Shown: positions 11,468-23,235 of the stretch, piece by piece
Numbering within the stretch: position 1 is the stretch's first letter
Layout: each line of letters opens with the position of its first letter
Assembly (NCBI GenBank): GCA_036873755.1
Contig: JAVTVY010018668.1
Span: 1 to 64,000 of the forward strand
Direction: 5' to 3'
Origin: Hanleya hanleyi
Taxonomy: Eukaryota; Mollusca; Polyplacophora; Lepidopleurida; Hanleyidae
DNA length: 64,000 nucleotides
Translations under genes and position numbers: made by a program
Notes under the pieces: model-generated
What the model was told of the DNA's origin: nothing
The model's database searches: none
What the model saw: the letters and a program-made list of their open reading frames with translations, nothing else

Positions 11468-12211
11468 TAACCCAGAAACTCTGGCTGTGATAGGTAAATT
11501 TAGGGTAAGGGGGCGTGGCATTCCTATCACAGCCGAGATCGCACCTAGGTTAAATTTTAGCGATAAAAATTTGACTGGCGAAGAGCAACTTTTCGCTGAC
11601 GAAAATAACGAAACGGGAGAGAAAAAATATGCCAATTTGATACAGTTTGACCGACCTGAGCTTCTTTCACCATGTACCATCTCTAATGACTGTTTGGGAC
11701 TCCAAAAAATTAGTGACGACGAAGAAAACACAATAAACGCTCGATTTCGATGTTTACCGCCATTTCTTCAGATTACAGCTCAACGAGACTTGACCGCGCG
11801 TGCGCACTAGTATCGTGACCTTTCTGATCTGACTATGGTGAAATGGACGAGTCACGTGGTCAGAAAGGTCAATCGCGTTGGAAATCTCGTTTCTCAACGA
11901 GACTGAAAATGGCGGCAACTTGACGAGTTAGATGACAAAATTAGAGTTTGGAAGAAGATTTCGTCTAACGGAATGAGTCATTAGTTGATTATCAAAGTTC
12001 TGGAGATGCCAAATCATATTATTTATTCGATAAAATGCTTTTCGTGCCTTTGTCTCAATTCCCCACGCCGTGTGCAGTTGAAGATCTCGAGCGACTGACG
12101 TCTTATTTATTTTTTTCCTTTTCGGTCTGTATATGTGATTCGGGCTAAAGGGTCAGCAACAACAATAATAAAAAAAAAAAAATAGACCCCTTAGCCGATG
12201 TTTTCGGGCTA
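11468..12211. mobile_element. Non-autonomous DNA element with 10-bp TSD, copy 1
   Basis: The element is flanked by a perfect direct repeat GCCGTATGGC (11458-11467 and 12212-12221). Its ends are TAACCCAGAAAC and, inverted, TAGCCCGAAAAC, a short imperfect terminal inverted repeat. A second copy lies at 23575-24322 with a different perfect 10-bp flank. The two share long near-identical blocks at the left (GGGGGCGTGGCATTCC, then GACGAAAATAACGAAACGGG) and the right (CTGGAGATGCCAAATC onward). Open frames inside are not conserved as protein. A 10-bp duplication would fit a Mutator-like class, but the superfamily is not proven. Confidence 0.85.
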
Positions 12212-12221
12212 GCCGTATGGC

Positions 12222-13070
12222 GAACTTGTTTTCTCAATTTATTGCAGATTTCATTGTGCCCTATCTCTTTTCATGTTATCAAGTACACTAATGTCTTCCC
12301 CGACTCGAGTGCCCACTGGCGGGCAGCGGCGAGTAACTCTTTCAGTGGCAGTTCGGAAAATCCCGTATTGAATAGCAAGAAACTGAATGTAACTGTCAGC
12401 ATGTTAAATCAATCAATTATTCAGTGAAAGCACCGACATCTGGAGAAAAAGTCGTATTAACATGTATTAGCGATGGTTAACAGACCGCAGTGAATGAGAA
12501 ATGCGTTTCGTATATTGAGCGGAGCTAATGAGCAACTGAGTGCACTGAGCGCTTGGAGAAAACACATCATACTTGATCCTAACCAACGGCTTCAAGAGCT
12601 TACAATGACTATTCATATTTAAATTGAATGGGCCTTACACAGAAATAAAGTAGTCGCTTTGTAACTTTCAAAGGTGAAACAATGACAAGTTTACGGGAAG
12701 TTAATACACGACTATACAACTGAAACCACAAGGACAGTTTTTGCCCCATTCTCTACATGTTTTTCATTACTACTTACATGAACATGTACACCATGAACAT
12801 AGCGATGGGTCATTTCGAAGAAACACAAAATGCAATTAACTATACTTTTGACGAAATCATCGTGTACAATTAAGGAGTTTTAGCCAATATTTAAGATCTT
12901 TTTATTTACACCATGAGCACGGCAATGGTCATTTCACTAGAAGTGAACACAATATAATAAAGGTACCGTACTATATTGTGAAGACAAAATATCTACTCTA
13001 TAACATGACAAGATAGGGAAAGCAGTACAACCAATTGAGAAAACGACAATGCCAAGAAATTCAAATCTGG
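12222..13070. other. Non-coding stretch
   Basis: Part of the larger duplicated region: 12260-12320 resembles 13530-13600 (both contain TTTTCATGTTAT and a TGCCYACTGG segment). The block 12700-13000 holds two similar ACCATGAACA/ACCATGAGCA-centred stretches. No gene is recognised. Confidence 0.45.
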
Positions 13071-13135
13071 GCTAGGCAGCATAACAGACCACCATGATCA
13101 ATGTAATTGTATTTGGACATATCCACGCTCAAGGT

Positions 13136-13221
13136 ATTCTCATGGCATCAGATTATATATCCCCTATTGTCATATATACTGTTGTTTACCGACGGTTTGG
13201 AACTCTGACGTTGGGAGAATG
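13136..13221. mobile_element. 86-bp hAT-like MITE, copy 1
   Basis: The segment begins ATTCTCATGGCATC and ends TTGGGAGAATG, so ATTCTC/GAGAAT form terminal inverted repeats. It is flanked by CGCTCAAGGT on both sides (13126-13135 and 13222-13231). The sister duplicate near 11210-11230 lacks the insert, giving an empty site. A second copy in opposite orientation lies at 59143-59235 with its own 8-bp flank. The 8-bp duplication there suggests the hAT superfamily. Confidence 0.8.
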
Positions 13222-14008
13222 CGCTCAAGGTGGCATTACTATTCTAATGCCAGTAACGTTATTATAATGGATCGCTTTCTGCTGCAGTGTTGTATTGTGA
13301 GGTGGTGCAACAATTGATATATGGTGACATGATGATGAGGATGTCAACAAAGGGCTTTATATGACAATGGTGTTAAAATATAAATGCGGCCTTATATGTG
13401 GATATGTCCAAATACGACATACATATATTACACTTACCAGGGTGGTCTGTCATGCCGCGAAGCCCATTTTTGAAGTTTTTGAAGTTGTAGTTTTCTCTAT
13501 TTATTTCGTCGTTTCATTGCACCCTATTTCTTTTCATGTTATTGGGTACATATTTTGTCTTTCCCGATTAGGGTGCCTACTGGTGAACAGGGTCATGGAA
13601 CTCTAACCGTGACAGTTCGGAAACTCGTGTATTACAGCCTTTGGGACTGTTTAGCCAATTTAGTAAATACTTCAAAACCTTTATATAATACATCATGAAC
13701 ACAGCAATAATAATTTCTCAGGAAGTGAAGACCATGTACTTAACTAAATTTGGACAGTCATGGTCTACAAATCAAGCCAAGGATAACTGATCAAAATCGA
13801 ACTATTTTGATAAAGTCGTGCACAATTAAAGTTATAAGGACTTTTTAGTGGTTTCGGTACACGAACCCAGTAAAAAAAACTCATACATTCCTATTAAACT
13901 TGTCATTGGATTATTGTTTGTAAACTCTTTCATTGAGGCAAACCAAAGAAGTGGTATGCCTTCACATTGAATTGAACAGTTCGCAATGTTAATGTGAATT
14001 AACGAATG

Positions 14009-14302
14009 TCACAGCGACACAGCTCACCAATTACCAATATATGTGTTGTCAGAGCATTTCCCTCATAACTCCCTAGATTTGTATCTAATACCTCTTATGC
14101 CGGTGTTAGGGGCCGTGTGGTCATCCAAGTTGCCACATGAACAGATACAATAAAAGCGTACCTGAGATGCAACACACATCACGAATCGTTAGATTCTTGG
14201 TATGTGCTTTAGAATAGGTTAACAAGAAGACAATACTGCGAAGTCATGTGGCTCTGTCAGTATGTCGGCACCTCTTCCCACTTCCCTTATATGTGTTGTA
14301 AG
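14009..14302. repeat. ~295-bp direct repeat, copy 1
   Basis: Starts TCACAGCGACACAGC and runs through GGGGCCGTGTGGTC, GATTCTTGGTATGTGC and GTATGTCGGCACCTC. The same succession occurs at 14512-14808 with only scattered substitutions and one small insertion, so this is a recent direct duplication with about 210 bases of spacer. Confidence 0.85.
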
Positions 14303-14511
14303 TTTTACCTGTATATGGCGAGATTCTGCTGGTGGACTTTTTGTCCTCGAGGCCCGCCCCCTCTACATGCCTTTTGGTCATTGATATATGTTGTCATTGT
14401 GGGAAGTTGATGCTGGGTCGACATTGGGCCTTACAGACTAGTCTTTTGTGTTAAATGCTGTCATTTTCATCTGACGACGATACAGCTCACCAATCCCCAG
14501 TGTACGAGTTG

Positions 14512-14808
14512 TCACAGCGACACAGCTCACCAATTACCAATATAGGAGTTGTCAGAGCATTTCCATCATAACTCTCTAGATTTGTATCTTATACCGCTTA
14601 TGCTGGTGCTAGGGGCCGTGTGGTCATGTCATCCAAGTTGCCACATGAACAGGTACAATACAAGCGTATACCTGAGATACAACACACATCACGAACCGTT
14701 AGATTCTTGGTATGTGCTTTAGAATAGGTTAACCAGAAGACTACTGTGAAGTCATGTGGCTCTGTCAGTATGTCGGCACCTCTTCCCACTTCCTTTATAT
14801 GTGTTGCA
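14512..14808. repeat. ~295-bp direct repeat, copy 2
   Basis: The second copy of the 14009-14302 repeat, same orientation. The spacer between the copies also repeats a shorter CAGCTCACCAAT word. Function is unknown. Confidence 0.85.
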
Positions 14809-14969
14809 ATTGACTGAATGATTCAGTTATTTCTTGGTAAGGACTGATCCATCGCGTGACAGAGCATTTCCTCTTGCGGCGAAGTCGCTGATAAAGCTGG
14901 GATATTTATTGAATCCACAATTCTGGTTTTGTTGTCAAGCTTCACAAGTACCTGGTCCTCTAACAGCAG

Positions 14970-15535
14970 TCAATTTTGAAGATCTCTGATTTTCAGGGTT
15001 TCGGATTCCTTTTCGCGTATTTGTTTGGCTAAGTCGGACAGCGCACTGGAGGTGAACGTTGCTGAAATTTGTTCATTACTTTTGATGTTTGTGAGGACAG
15101 CTGTGCCTTTATAGACTTCGCTCATCTTTCGAAGTTTTTGCATCGTTCCACAGGATGAGCATACCAACAGATCTGGTTCTGGATTCACGTTGGGAATTTC
15201 TAGAAGATTTGAATACATGAGGCATGCTAGTCCCTTGGGTAAGGTGACCGATTCCACAGAAATCCATAATTCCGACGAAGACAGTATGCCAACTGTATTC
15301 ACGTGGTCTGGAATGACTAGGTTGTCGGATAGACGACGATGTTGTGTAGTGGTTCTTCTGGATACATATTTCTCGTCCTGCCAGGACTTGACCAAGAGAT
15401 CTTTCAGTTCATAGGATTGGCCTTTTTGTAGCAAAGATGGAAAATCCCTCCAGGCGGAAATCCTGCAACTTCCTGTCGCGTCACAAATGATCTTATCTTC
15501 TTGTGAAGAACCATGTAGGTTCGTCTTCAACAATC
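14970..15535 (-). CDS. OB-fold (RPA-like) single-strand DNA-binding ORF
   Basis: A 187-codon frame reads CDATGSCRISAWRD near its start, then GQSYELKDLLVKSW. This resembles a nucleic-acid-binding OB fold of the replication protein A type. It is followed by a two-Cys knuckle (VCSSCGTM) and a C-terminal ISATFTSSALSDLAKQ segment. The first codon of the frame is TTG, and an in-frame stop lies just upstream, so a bona fide ATG start is lacking; it could be an internal exon or a truncated gene. Some animal Helitrons encode RPA-like proteins, and this ORF has the same strand as the Helitron at 17.5-24.9 kb with a Penelope relic between. Linking them is inference. Confidence 0.5.
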
Positions 15536-15540
15536 TTCAT

Positions 15541-15984
15541 TTTTGTGTTCACGGTTGAATTATCTCGTTGTTTACTCAGTTCAGCAAGTACCATGTACTG
15601 GTTAACTTGATCTCGATAACCGACTTCAAGTGAGCTTGTAACGATTTTAGTCGAGGACATATGGCCCAACTTTATATATCTTTATCGTCAAAGGTTGTAA
15701 TGGAGTCTGTGTACTAAACATTACATAAGATTATAGCGTCTTTGGAAGTGGCGACCGCCAATAAAGCTTGTCTATGTGAAGATGGGTTGAAAGTAACGCG
15801 GCGTATGTACTTCGCAGACATTTGCAAAACGAAATTTGTGTATCTTGACCCGGTCTTTGAAGTATTCACAGGTCCAACAGTGTGAATATAGCCAGCTACG
15901 TCCTCCCGAGCTGCTGATCCTTCTCGCTTGGGCGTTTACTCTCATTAGTTGGTAATTACAATCGTCTGGTCCATCATTCATAAT
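15541..15984. other. Short unassigned stretch
   Basis: A minus-strand frame (15772-15981) with CWTCEYFKDRVKIHKF looks protein-like but matches no family I recognise. It runs into the dispersed repeat at 15985. Confidence 0.3.
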
Positions 15985-16137
15985 TCAGCCGTCGTCCAGT
16001 AGAGAATATCCGCGTCCATAATCCAAGACCTATTCCATTTTCCATATAACAGTATTAGCACCAAATTCAAAAAGACAATCATAGTATACATAAACATAAG
16101 CTTGTTTCCTGCAAGAGTGAAGCGGACAACAGTTTTC
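15985..16137. repeat. Dispersed repeat family R1, copy a
   Basis: Contains CCGTCGTCCA, AGAATATCCGCGTCCATAAT, CCATATAACAGTATTAGCAC and AAAAAGACAATCATAG, and ends AAGCTTGTTTCCTGCAAGAG. The same words in the same order recur at 27431-27573, 51593-51645 (truncated) and 58912-59080. On the minus strand it encodes a hydrophobic [18 protein letters not shown] stretch, shared because the DNA is shared. It may be a SINE, a MITE or a processed fragment; the ends are not clear. Confidence 0.75.
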
Positions 16138-16350
16138 AATGCCGGCAAGACATCATGATGTTCCAAAAATATCAAATCCGTATCGCTGATCAGTATTCTT
16201 AATCCATCATATTTTGTAAAGTCGTCATCTAAAGAATGATGTATCTCAGTCACGCTTTGATTGTGACTGTTCATATGAGTACCATGAGGATCTTGAAGCA
16301 CATGGGTTCATACGGCCCCTAGCCCCGGGTTAAGCGGAATTAGACACAAG
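16138..16350. other. Short unassigned stretch
   Basis: Minus-strand frame with DGLRILISDTDLIFLEHHDV continues from the R1 repeat. It has no recognised family and ends at the Penelope-like relic. Confidence 0.25.
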
Positions 16351-17455
16351 TTACGAAACGTAACGCCATAGATCTTGCACGCTACGCTCGTATTTTGCTA
16401 TCAGCATGCGATATGTATCGCCAAATTTGAGAAACTTTGAGTGGAGGCGCTTGGTGTTGTAGCCCTGTTTTATAAGTTTCTGCAACAATGTTTTGCGACG
16501 TTGATTAAAATCGTCACATTTAACACAGGATCTAGCAAAAGCTACTAGGCGTGATATGTGTACGCCATATGCAGGTCCCACTGGAATATTACTGTCCAGA
16601 AAGGGATAGTTTACGATGTCGAAATTGTAATCATCTATTTTGTCATACAGTCGACGAGAGAGAAGGCCCGCTTCATTTTTATAGAGATATAGGTCTAAAT
16701 ATGATGTGCCTGTAGGGTTATCTGTAGTTTCCTTCAAATCCAGTGAAGGTGGATATATATCCTTCACTGCGTCATTTATATAGCGATTATCCACAGCGAG
16801 AAGATCGTCTATATAGCGTTTGGTGAATGAGAAGGACTGAATCTTTGAGTTTTTGAAAGCGCCTGTATATAGTCATATTCATAAGAGAACAGATATAGGT
16901 CAGCCAACAGGGGTGCACAATTAGTACCCATAGGAATACCTATATGCTGTTGATATATTGTTTTGCCAAATTTCAAATAGATATTTTTAATGAGAAATTC
17001 AAGCAACTCTATAAACAAAGAAACATCCCATGATGTATGTAGTAGAGCTAAAGAATGCTTTATGACTTCCGACGTTAATATATCTACGATCAGTTTTCTT
17101 GAATACAGATACTATTAATGAACTTAGACGGTCAATAAGATCCTGTATAGAGAGTCGAGAAATCCCATGTGGATACAAGTCTGTACGGTATGTGACCTTT
17201 AGCATCAAGTTCTTCCGTAAGACATTTTGCGTTTTTCAATATCCACATACATTCAACGCCAGAGTTTTTAGAAATAGTGGCGCAATACCTTTCCCAAAAT
17301 GCTTTTATCTCCTGAAGGGCCCTCGTCAACAGGGTTGAAAGAAGCTTGGTAGTGCAGCTTCTAGAACCAGCTATGAATCTAGCTTTGTATGGTGATTTGT
17401 GCATTTTGGGAGTCCAGTATACTGTCGGTATGTCGTTATGTACAATGCACTCCAA
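16351..17455 (-). mobile_element. Penelope-like reverse transcriptase, frameshifted
   Basis: Reading on the minus strand, the first frame (17455-17132) has TVYWTPKMHKSPYKARFIA and WDFSTLYT, a canonical opening of Penelope-like reverse transcriptases including the first catalytic Asp region. Frames overlapping 16809-17208 hold IGIPMGTNCAPLLADLYL. The last frame (16794-16351) continues with TSYLDLYL, RLYDKIDDYNFDIVNYPF and PAYGVHISRLVAFARSC. Two or more frameshifts separate these, and the catalytic YxDD-type box falls in a broken region near 16800. No GIY-YIG endonuclease was seen downstream. It abuts the Helitron relic near 17.5 kb, so one insertion truncated the other. Confidence 0.75.
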
Positions 17456-17529
17456 TCATCTTATGGAAGGCCAGTAGAACTGAGAGAATCAACGGCATTG
17501 TTCACCTCCGCTATCTTTTTTGTACTTAG

Positions 17530-19770
17530 AACGTTTAGGATTGAGAGCATGTAGGTACTTGGAATTGTAGGTTCCATCACCTCCTTTGAGACCCACCCCC
17601 TTTGAGACCCTGTTCTTCACACCTCCAAAGCAAATAGAGCAACAACATGCAATGGCAATATTCCTCCAGCTTTTTGGTTTGAGAATACTGACGATGTCGT
17701 ATGATGAGAGGTCAAGAACGCTTTTGCAATTCTCCGAGACCATTCATGACAGTAATATCATCTGGGAGAGAGGTTTTCTCCAAGTCCAATTGAATGGTGT
17801 CAGTGTCACTCAGTTATATTTGGTCTATTTTTACAGTAATAGCTATGAAGTCTGCCAGACAGACTGTTTCAAGGCATTTTGATCTAGCTTGGTATTTATC
17901 CAGAGTACTTGTTTGGAAAATATCTGTTTCATCATCATCGATCTGCCTGATGACTGAAAAGGGTTTGAATAGTGCAATCCTTTTTTTTCCGGCAGATCAG
18001 TTGAAATAAATTGCACTGGTCTGGAGCCTTTGGCTAAAGGTAAAGACAAAAGCCTATAACTGCCTCTTGAGCACTAACTTCACACGATGTGTGAGAAATT
18101 TCATACCAAGACGTTGCATTTGTTGTTTCTGTCCAAAAGGTGTCTTACTTTTACTCACAGATTTGAGAAGGTCACCAAGACCATTTTAAGCTTTTCTGAT
18201 ATAGGAGGCAATATACATGACACAGGAGTATACATTGGTAACATATTGTATATCCATGCTGGCTTCCCATGCAGACAAAAACTCTTTGTTGTAATTGTTG
18301 ATGAAGACTTCCTGTGGTGTGCTTTTCAAAAGGACTGCAGGCTGCGCACTTTGTGTTTCCAACCAATGTAATGCTGCCGTGTATGTTTCCATGTTGACAT
18401 TAACAGAGTCGAGAATTTGCTCAATAGAGCAATCTTGTGTAACATTTTCGTTCAATTCTGTTGCAATAAGTTTCAATACTTCAACATAGTGAGCTTTTGT
18501 CAAATTCAACGGATCGACTTGCAATGGGCGGAGTACTAACGTTTGTGGAAGAGGGGATCGAGGAAACCTGAACCTATATATACAATTGCCTTTATGGCAG
18601 GATTTTAAATGTTTATGTTTTTTAGGTTACCAGCTTATAGAGGGCAGGTTCCATTGTAGGGTCATGATTTCGCACGAAATATACTTGTCAACGAACTGTG
18701 CTATTTCTTCAAGTGAGTCCTCTATACAAGGAGAGTTTTCAACCCACAGAAGCATATGGGCATGCGGCGACCCCCTCTGTTGAAATTCGATACGATATTT
18801 GAAATCTGTCACATGACCTATTGGTTCTCTCTCAGACAAGACAACCATACTCATGAAGGTGGTAAGGCGATGATTGAAGTGCCTTGCAGCACAGGATTTT
18901 AACCACGTACACTTTTGTTGCCTGGAGATGTTCTCCACATCGTCACTAAACGTCTCTCCATGTTGACGGCCAATAACCTAAATTGTGTCTGTCCATCTGA
19001 GGTCAGCAGCGGAAAGTGTCAAAAACCAGCAGCATTTACCCAGTTGCTGTACCATACCAAGAAACTCAATCATCAGCTTCTCAAAATAAGTTGGTGAAGC
19101 TCGAACATTTTGCATGAACTGGAAAGGTAGATCCTTGCACACAAGTTGTCTTGTGCGTTCAATACTTTTAAGTTATATTTTTGGATGCAGACTTGTTCTC
19201 CGCAATTCCATTTACATGCAATCATTGACCTCGTTAACTTCGCATCGATACTGAGCATAATGCATGGAGATACTCTGAGCTTGTCGCGAATCTAGTATCA
19301 CAATTTAATACTCTTGCACTGAAGTACTGCTTAAGACTCAGTTTTCTTTTTCTGGGTTCATCAAAGCCAAACTGACCATCAGGGAAGAATTTGGGAAAAG
19401 CTAAAACCTCATTGTCTTTGTCATACAAGATACTAAGCGGTTCATTTCCTACCGGACAGTTGAGAGATCTTTAGGTTCCAGGCAAGTATCAAAGGTTAAC
19501 CTCTAAGAGCACAGTCTTCCTCGTCAGATTCAGTCACTAGAGTCTGAGTTCAGAATCGTCGACATCTTGCATTTGCCATTTCCCTTTGTGTCTTAGCGAT
19601 GTTTACTAGAGTCCGACTTCGGGTCAAGATCTGGGGTTTTGAGGACAACAGATTTTGTCAATGATTGCCAAAGATCAGAGATTTTTTCACTGCTATCTTT
19701 CTCCCAAGTAGGATTAATTTGAACCTCTTTATAGTGGGGATGTTGAACAATATATACTTGCTCTTAGAAC
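17530..19770 (-). pseudogene. Helitron Rep protein, central and downstream part
   Basis: Minus-strand frames in order: VYIVQHPHYKEVQINPTW near 19720, FPKFFPDGQFGFDEPRKRKL and LKQYFSARVLN (19428-19234), a degraded segment, then FKYRIEFQQRGSPHAHMLLW (18938-18627), which is the HUH-type Rep motif region. VFINNYN and DIQYVTNVYSCVMYIASYI follow (18524-18186), then PEEYCHC-like and LLYLLWRCEE near 17640. These are successive blocks of the Helitron rolling-circle replicase. The frame is broken many times and no PIF1-type helicase domain remains, because the Penelope relic begins at 17.46 kb. The upstream continuation lies at 23236-24932, beyond an insertion. Confidence 0.8.
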
Positions 19771-22700
19771 TATGGTGTTCTATTTGGGCCAAGTTTGCGT
19801 CGCGTGGCGACTTTTAGAAACTCGCCACTCGCCACGCGCCGTGGACCTCTCCGGCGCGCGGCGACTGGCGACTTTTTGCTATCTCTTAACCTGCAAAAAC
19901 TCGCCAGTCGCCACCCGCCGTAAAACACGGCGAGTTTCGCTCTATCTTTTAACCTGGAAAAACTCGCCGCGCGCCACTCGCCGGATGAACCACGGCGCAC
20001 GGCGACTGGCGACTTTTGACTGTAGTGAAACTCGCCACTCGCCACACGCCGTGGACCTCTCCGGCGACTGGCGACTTTCTGCTATCTCTTAACCTGCAAA
20101 AACTCGCCAGTCGCCACCCGCCGTAAAACACGGCGAGTTTCGCTCTATCTCTTAACCTGGAAAAACTCGCCGCGCGCCACTCGCCGGATGAGCCACGGCG
20201 CGCGGCGACTTTTGACTTTTGACTTCTGGAATTCTCAGGACTTTTTCTCAAGTGCGCAAAAATACATAATTTCTAATGAATGAACTCTCCAGCTACATCT
20301 GATGCTATGTGACTAATTTTGAAGATGTAAGCTATCTGTAATAATTAATATAGTTGTTTTTTGAAACAAGTTCTTTTTAATGCAATACGCATATAGGGCA
20401 ATCTAATTTTGTCAAATGTGCAGATATTGTTTTATTAAAATACTCGTTATCCGTTTCTGTGCAGAACTTGCATACTCTCGTTATTATCTGCTGGTATATT
20501 TTAAAAAGTTAACACCAAGACAACATTTTCAATCGTATTTTTAGTCTTTTTTTTATATAAGTGCCTATATATATATTTATAAAACAGCGTATCGTTTTCA
20601 ATTCAGAATGAATCGCTTTGAAATTGTTCCTTATTTAAGATACAATAAAGCAATCGACGCGGGAATTTTATTTTACAAGATAAAAGCAACGTCAACTAAT
20701 ATGCTGTATGAAATATTAAGAAAGCGATTAGAGCGTCATCGTCATATTGATTAAAAAAGTAAGAAAAAATGCTAACATTTTCTCTGGATGATTGAATTTC
20801 TCTCTTCGTAAGTTTGATGTGAAAAACGGGCGATATCTTTGTATAAGAGATCCTTTATTGCTGTTTTAATCCATAGAGCGGCTCTTTGTTGGGTTGATAT
20901 TTCCTGTATCACAAACCCTACAAACTATCAAGACCCTATTTTTAAAGATGAAAAGACGTATTTCTTTCAACAGTTTCCATATTTCTTTTATTTCCTCAAA
21001 TTCTATGAGATCGCGACTGTGATTTATGATATTGGAACTGCATAATTGATGCTCCTCGGGCATGCGCACTTGAGAAAAAGTCCTGAGAATTCTAGAAGTC
21101 AAAAGTCGCCAGTCGCCGCGCGCCGTGGTTTGTCCGGCGAGTGGCGCGCGGCGAGTTTTTCCAGGTTAAGAGATAGAGCGAAACTCGCCGTGTTTTACGG
21201 TGCGTGGCGACTGGCGAGTTTTTGCAGGTTAAGAGATAGCAGAAAGTCGCCAGTCGCCGCGCGCCGGAGAGGTTCACGGCGCGTGGCGAGTGGCGAGTTT
21301 CTAAAAGTCGCCACGCGACGCAAACTTGGCCCAAATAGAACACCATATTATAAAACTCGCCGCGCGCCACTCGCCGGATGAACCACGGCGCACGGCGACT
21401 GGCGACTTTTGATTGTAGTGAAACTCGCCACTCGCCACGCGCCGTGGACATCTCCAGCGCGCGGCGACTGGCGACTTTCTGCTATCTCTTAACCTGCACA
21501 AACTCGCCAGTCGCCACCCGCCGTAAAACACGGCGAGTTTCGCTCTATCTCTTAACCTCGCCGGACAAACCACGGCGCGCGGCGACTGGCGACTTTTGAC
21601 TTCTAGAATTCTCAGGACTTTTTCTCAAGTGCGCATGCCCGAGGAGCATCAATTATGCAGTTCCAATATCATAAATCACAGTCGCGAGCTCATAGAATTT
21701 GAGGAAGTAAAAGAAATATGGAAACTGTTGAAAGAAATACGTCTTTTCATCTTTAAAAATAGGGTCTTGATAGTTTGTAGGGTTTGTGATACAGGAAATA
21801 TCAACCCAACAAAGAGCCGCTCTATGGATTAAAACAGCAATAAAGGATCTCTTATACAAAGATATCGCCCGTTTTTCACATAAAACTTACGAAGAGAGAA
21901 ATTCAATCATCCAGAGAAAATGTTAGCATTTTTTCTTACTTTTTTAATCAATATGACGATGACGCTCTAATCGCTTTCTTAATATTTCATACAGCATATT
22001 AGTTGACGTTGCTTTCATCTTGTAAAACAAAATTCCCGCGTCGAGTGCTTTATTGTATCTTAAATAAGGAACAATTTCAAAGCGATTCATTCTGAATTGA
22101 AAACGATATGCTGTTTTATAAATATATATAGGCACTTATATAAAAAAAGACTAAAAAAACGATTGAAAATGTTGTCTTGGTGTTAACTTTTTAAAATATA
22201 CCAGCAGATAATAACGAGAGTATGCAAGTTCTGCACAGAAACGGATAACGAGTATTTTAATAAAACAATATCTGCACATTTGACAAAATTAGATTGCCCT
22301 ATATGCATATTGCATTAAAAAGAACTTGTTTCAAAAAACAACTATATTAATTATTACAGATAGCTTACATCTTCAAAATTAGTCACATAGCATCAGATGT
22401 AGCTGGAGAGTTCATTCATTAGAAATTATGTATTTTTATGCACGAGGAAGAGATTTAAAATTAAATTAAATGACAGCATGTTTCGAACAAAATATTCCGA
22501 TAATTGATGCTCCCCGGGCATGCGCACTTGAGACAAAGTCCTGAGAATTCCAGAAGTCAAAAGTCGCCAGTCGCCGCGCGCCGTGGTTCATCCGGCGAGT
22601 GGCGCGCGGCGAGTTTTTCCAGGTTAAGAGATAGAGCGAAACTCGCCGTGTTTTACGGCGGGTGGCGACTGGCGAGTTTTTGCAGGTTAAGAGATAGCAG

Positions 22701-23232
22701 AAAGTCGCCAGTCGCCGCGCGCCGGAGAGGTCCACGGCGCGTGGCGAGTGGCGAGTTTCACTACAGTCAAAAGTCGCCAGTCGCCGTGCGCCGTGGTTCA
22801 TCCGGCGAGTGGCGCGCGGCGAGTTTTTCCAGGTTAAGAGATAGAGCGAAACTCGCCGTGTTTTACGGCGGGTGGCGACTGGCGAGTTTTTGCAGGTTAA
22901 GAGATAGCAGAAAGTCGCCAGTCGCCGCGCGCCGGAGAGGTCCACGGCGTGTGGCGAGTGGCGAGTTTCACTACAGTCAAAAGTCGCCAGTCGCCGTGCG
23001 CCGTGGTTCATCCGGCGAGTGGCGCGCGGCGAGTTTTTCCAGGTTAAGAGATAGAGCGAAACTCGCCGTGTTTTACGGCGGGTGGCGACTGGCGACTGGC
23101 GAGTTTTTGCAGGTTAAGAGATAGCAAAAAGTCGCCAGTCGCCGCGCGCCGGAGAGGTCCACGGCGCGTGGCGAGTGGCGAGTTTCTGAAAGTCGCCACG
23201 AGACGCAAACTTGGCCCAAATAGAACACCATA
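19771..23232. mobile_element. Inverted dimer of a GC-rich TIR element
   Basis: Both outer ends carry a long inverted terminal repeat starting TATGGTGTTCTATTTGGGCC. A third copy of this end, in the right-hand orientation, sits at the centre (ending 21347). Between ends are arrays built of GGCGACTGGCGA/GGCGAGTGGCGA words in units of about 210 bases (three head-to-tail units at about 22557-23190), plus an AT-rich spacer present twice in opposite orientation (20216-21105 and 21596-22555). The arrangement is end-array-spacer-array-end-array-inverted spacer-array-end. Flanks are TA, fitting a TA target duplication. It interrupts the Helitron Rep frame. Open frames in the arrays are composition artefacts. 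Confidence 0.8.
20608..20754 (+). CDS. Small ORF in spacer of the GC-rich element (copy 1)
   Basis: A 48-codon frame starts ATG with MNRFEIVPYLRYNKA and ends KRLERHRHID. The inverted spacer copy carries the same frame on the minus strand (about 22095-21949) with a few conservative changes such as I/L and I/M. The copies are so similar overall that conservation of the frame is weak evidence for coding. The protein matches no family I know. Confidence 0.25.
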   Translation: MNRFEIVPYLRYNKAIDAGILFYKIKATSTNMLYEILRKRLERHRHID

Positions 23233-23235
23233 CAT

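Larger units (their letters stand above)
13232..14960. other. Non-coding duplicated sequence
   Basis: No gene is recognised. The left part (13232-13610) is the right copy of the 11.2-12.3 kb block. The right part carries the direct repeat listed separately. Confidence 0.5.

Noticed and set aside
22504..23124. 206-codon frame in the GC-rich arrays
   Set aside because: It follows the 210-base DNA repeat (a multiple of three) and occurs on both strands; the peptide is a repeat artefact.
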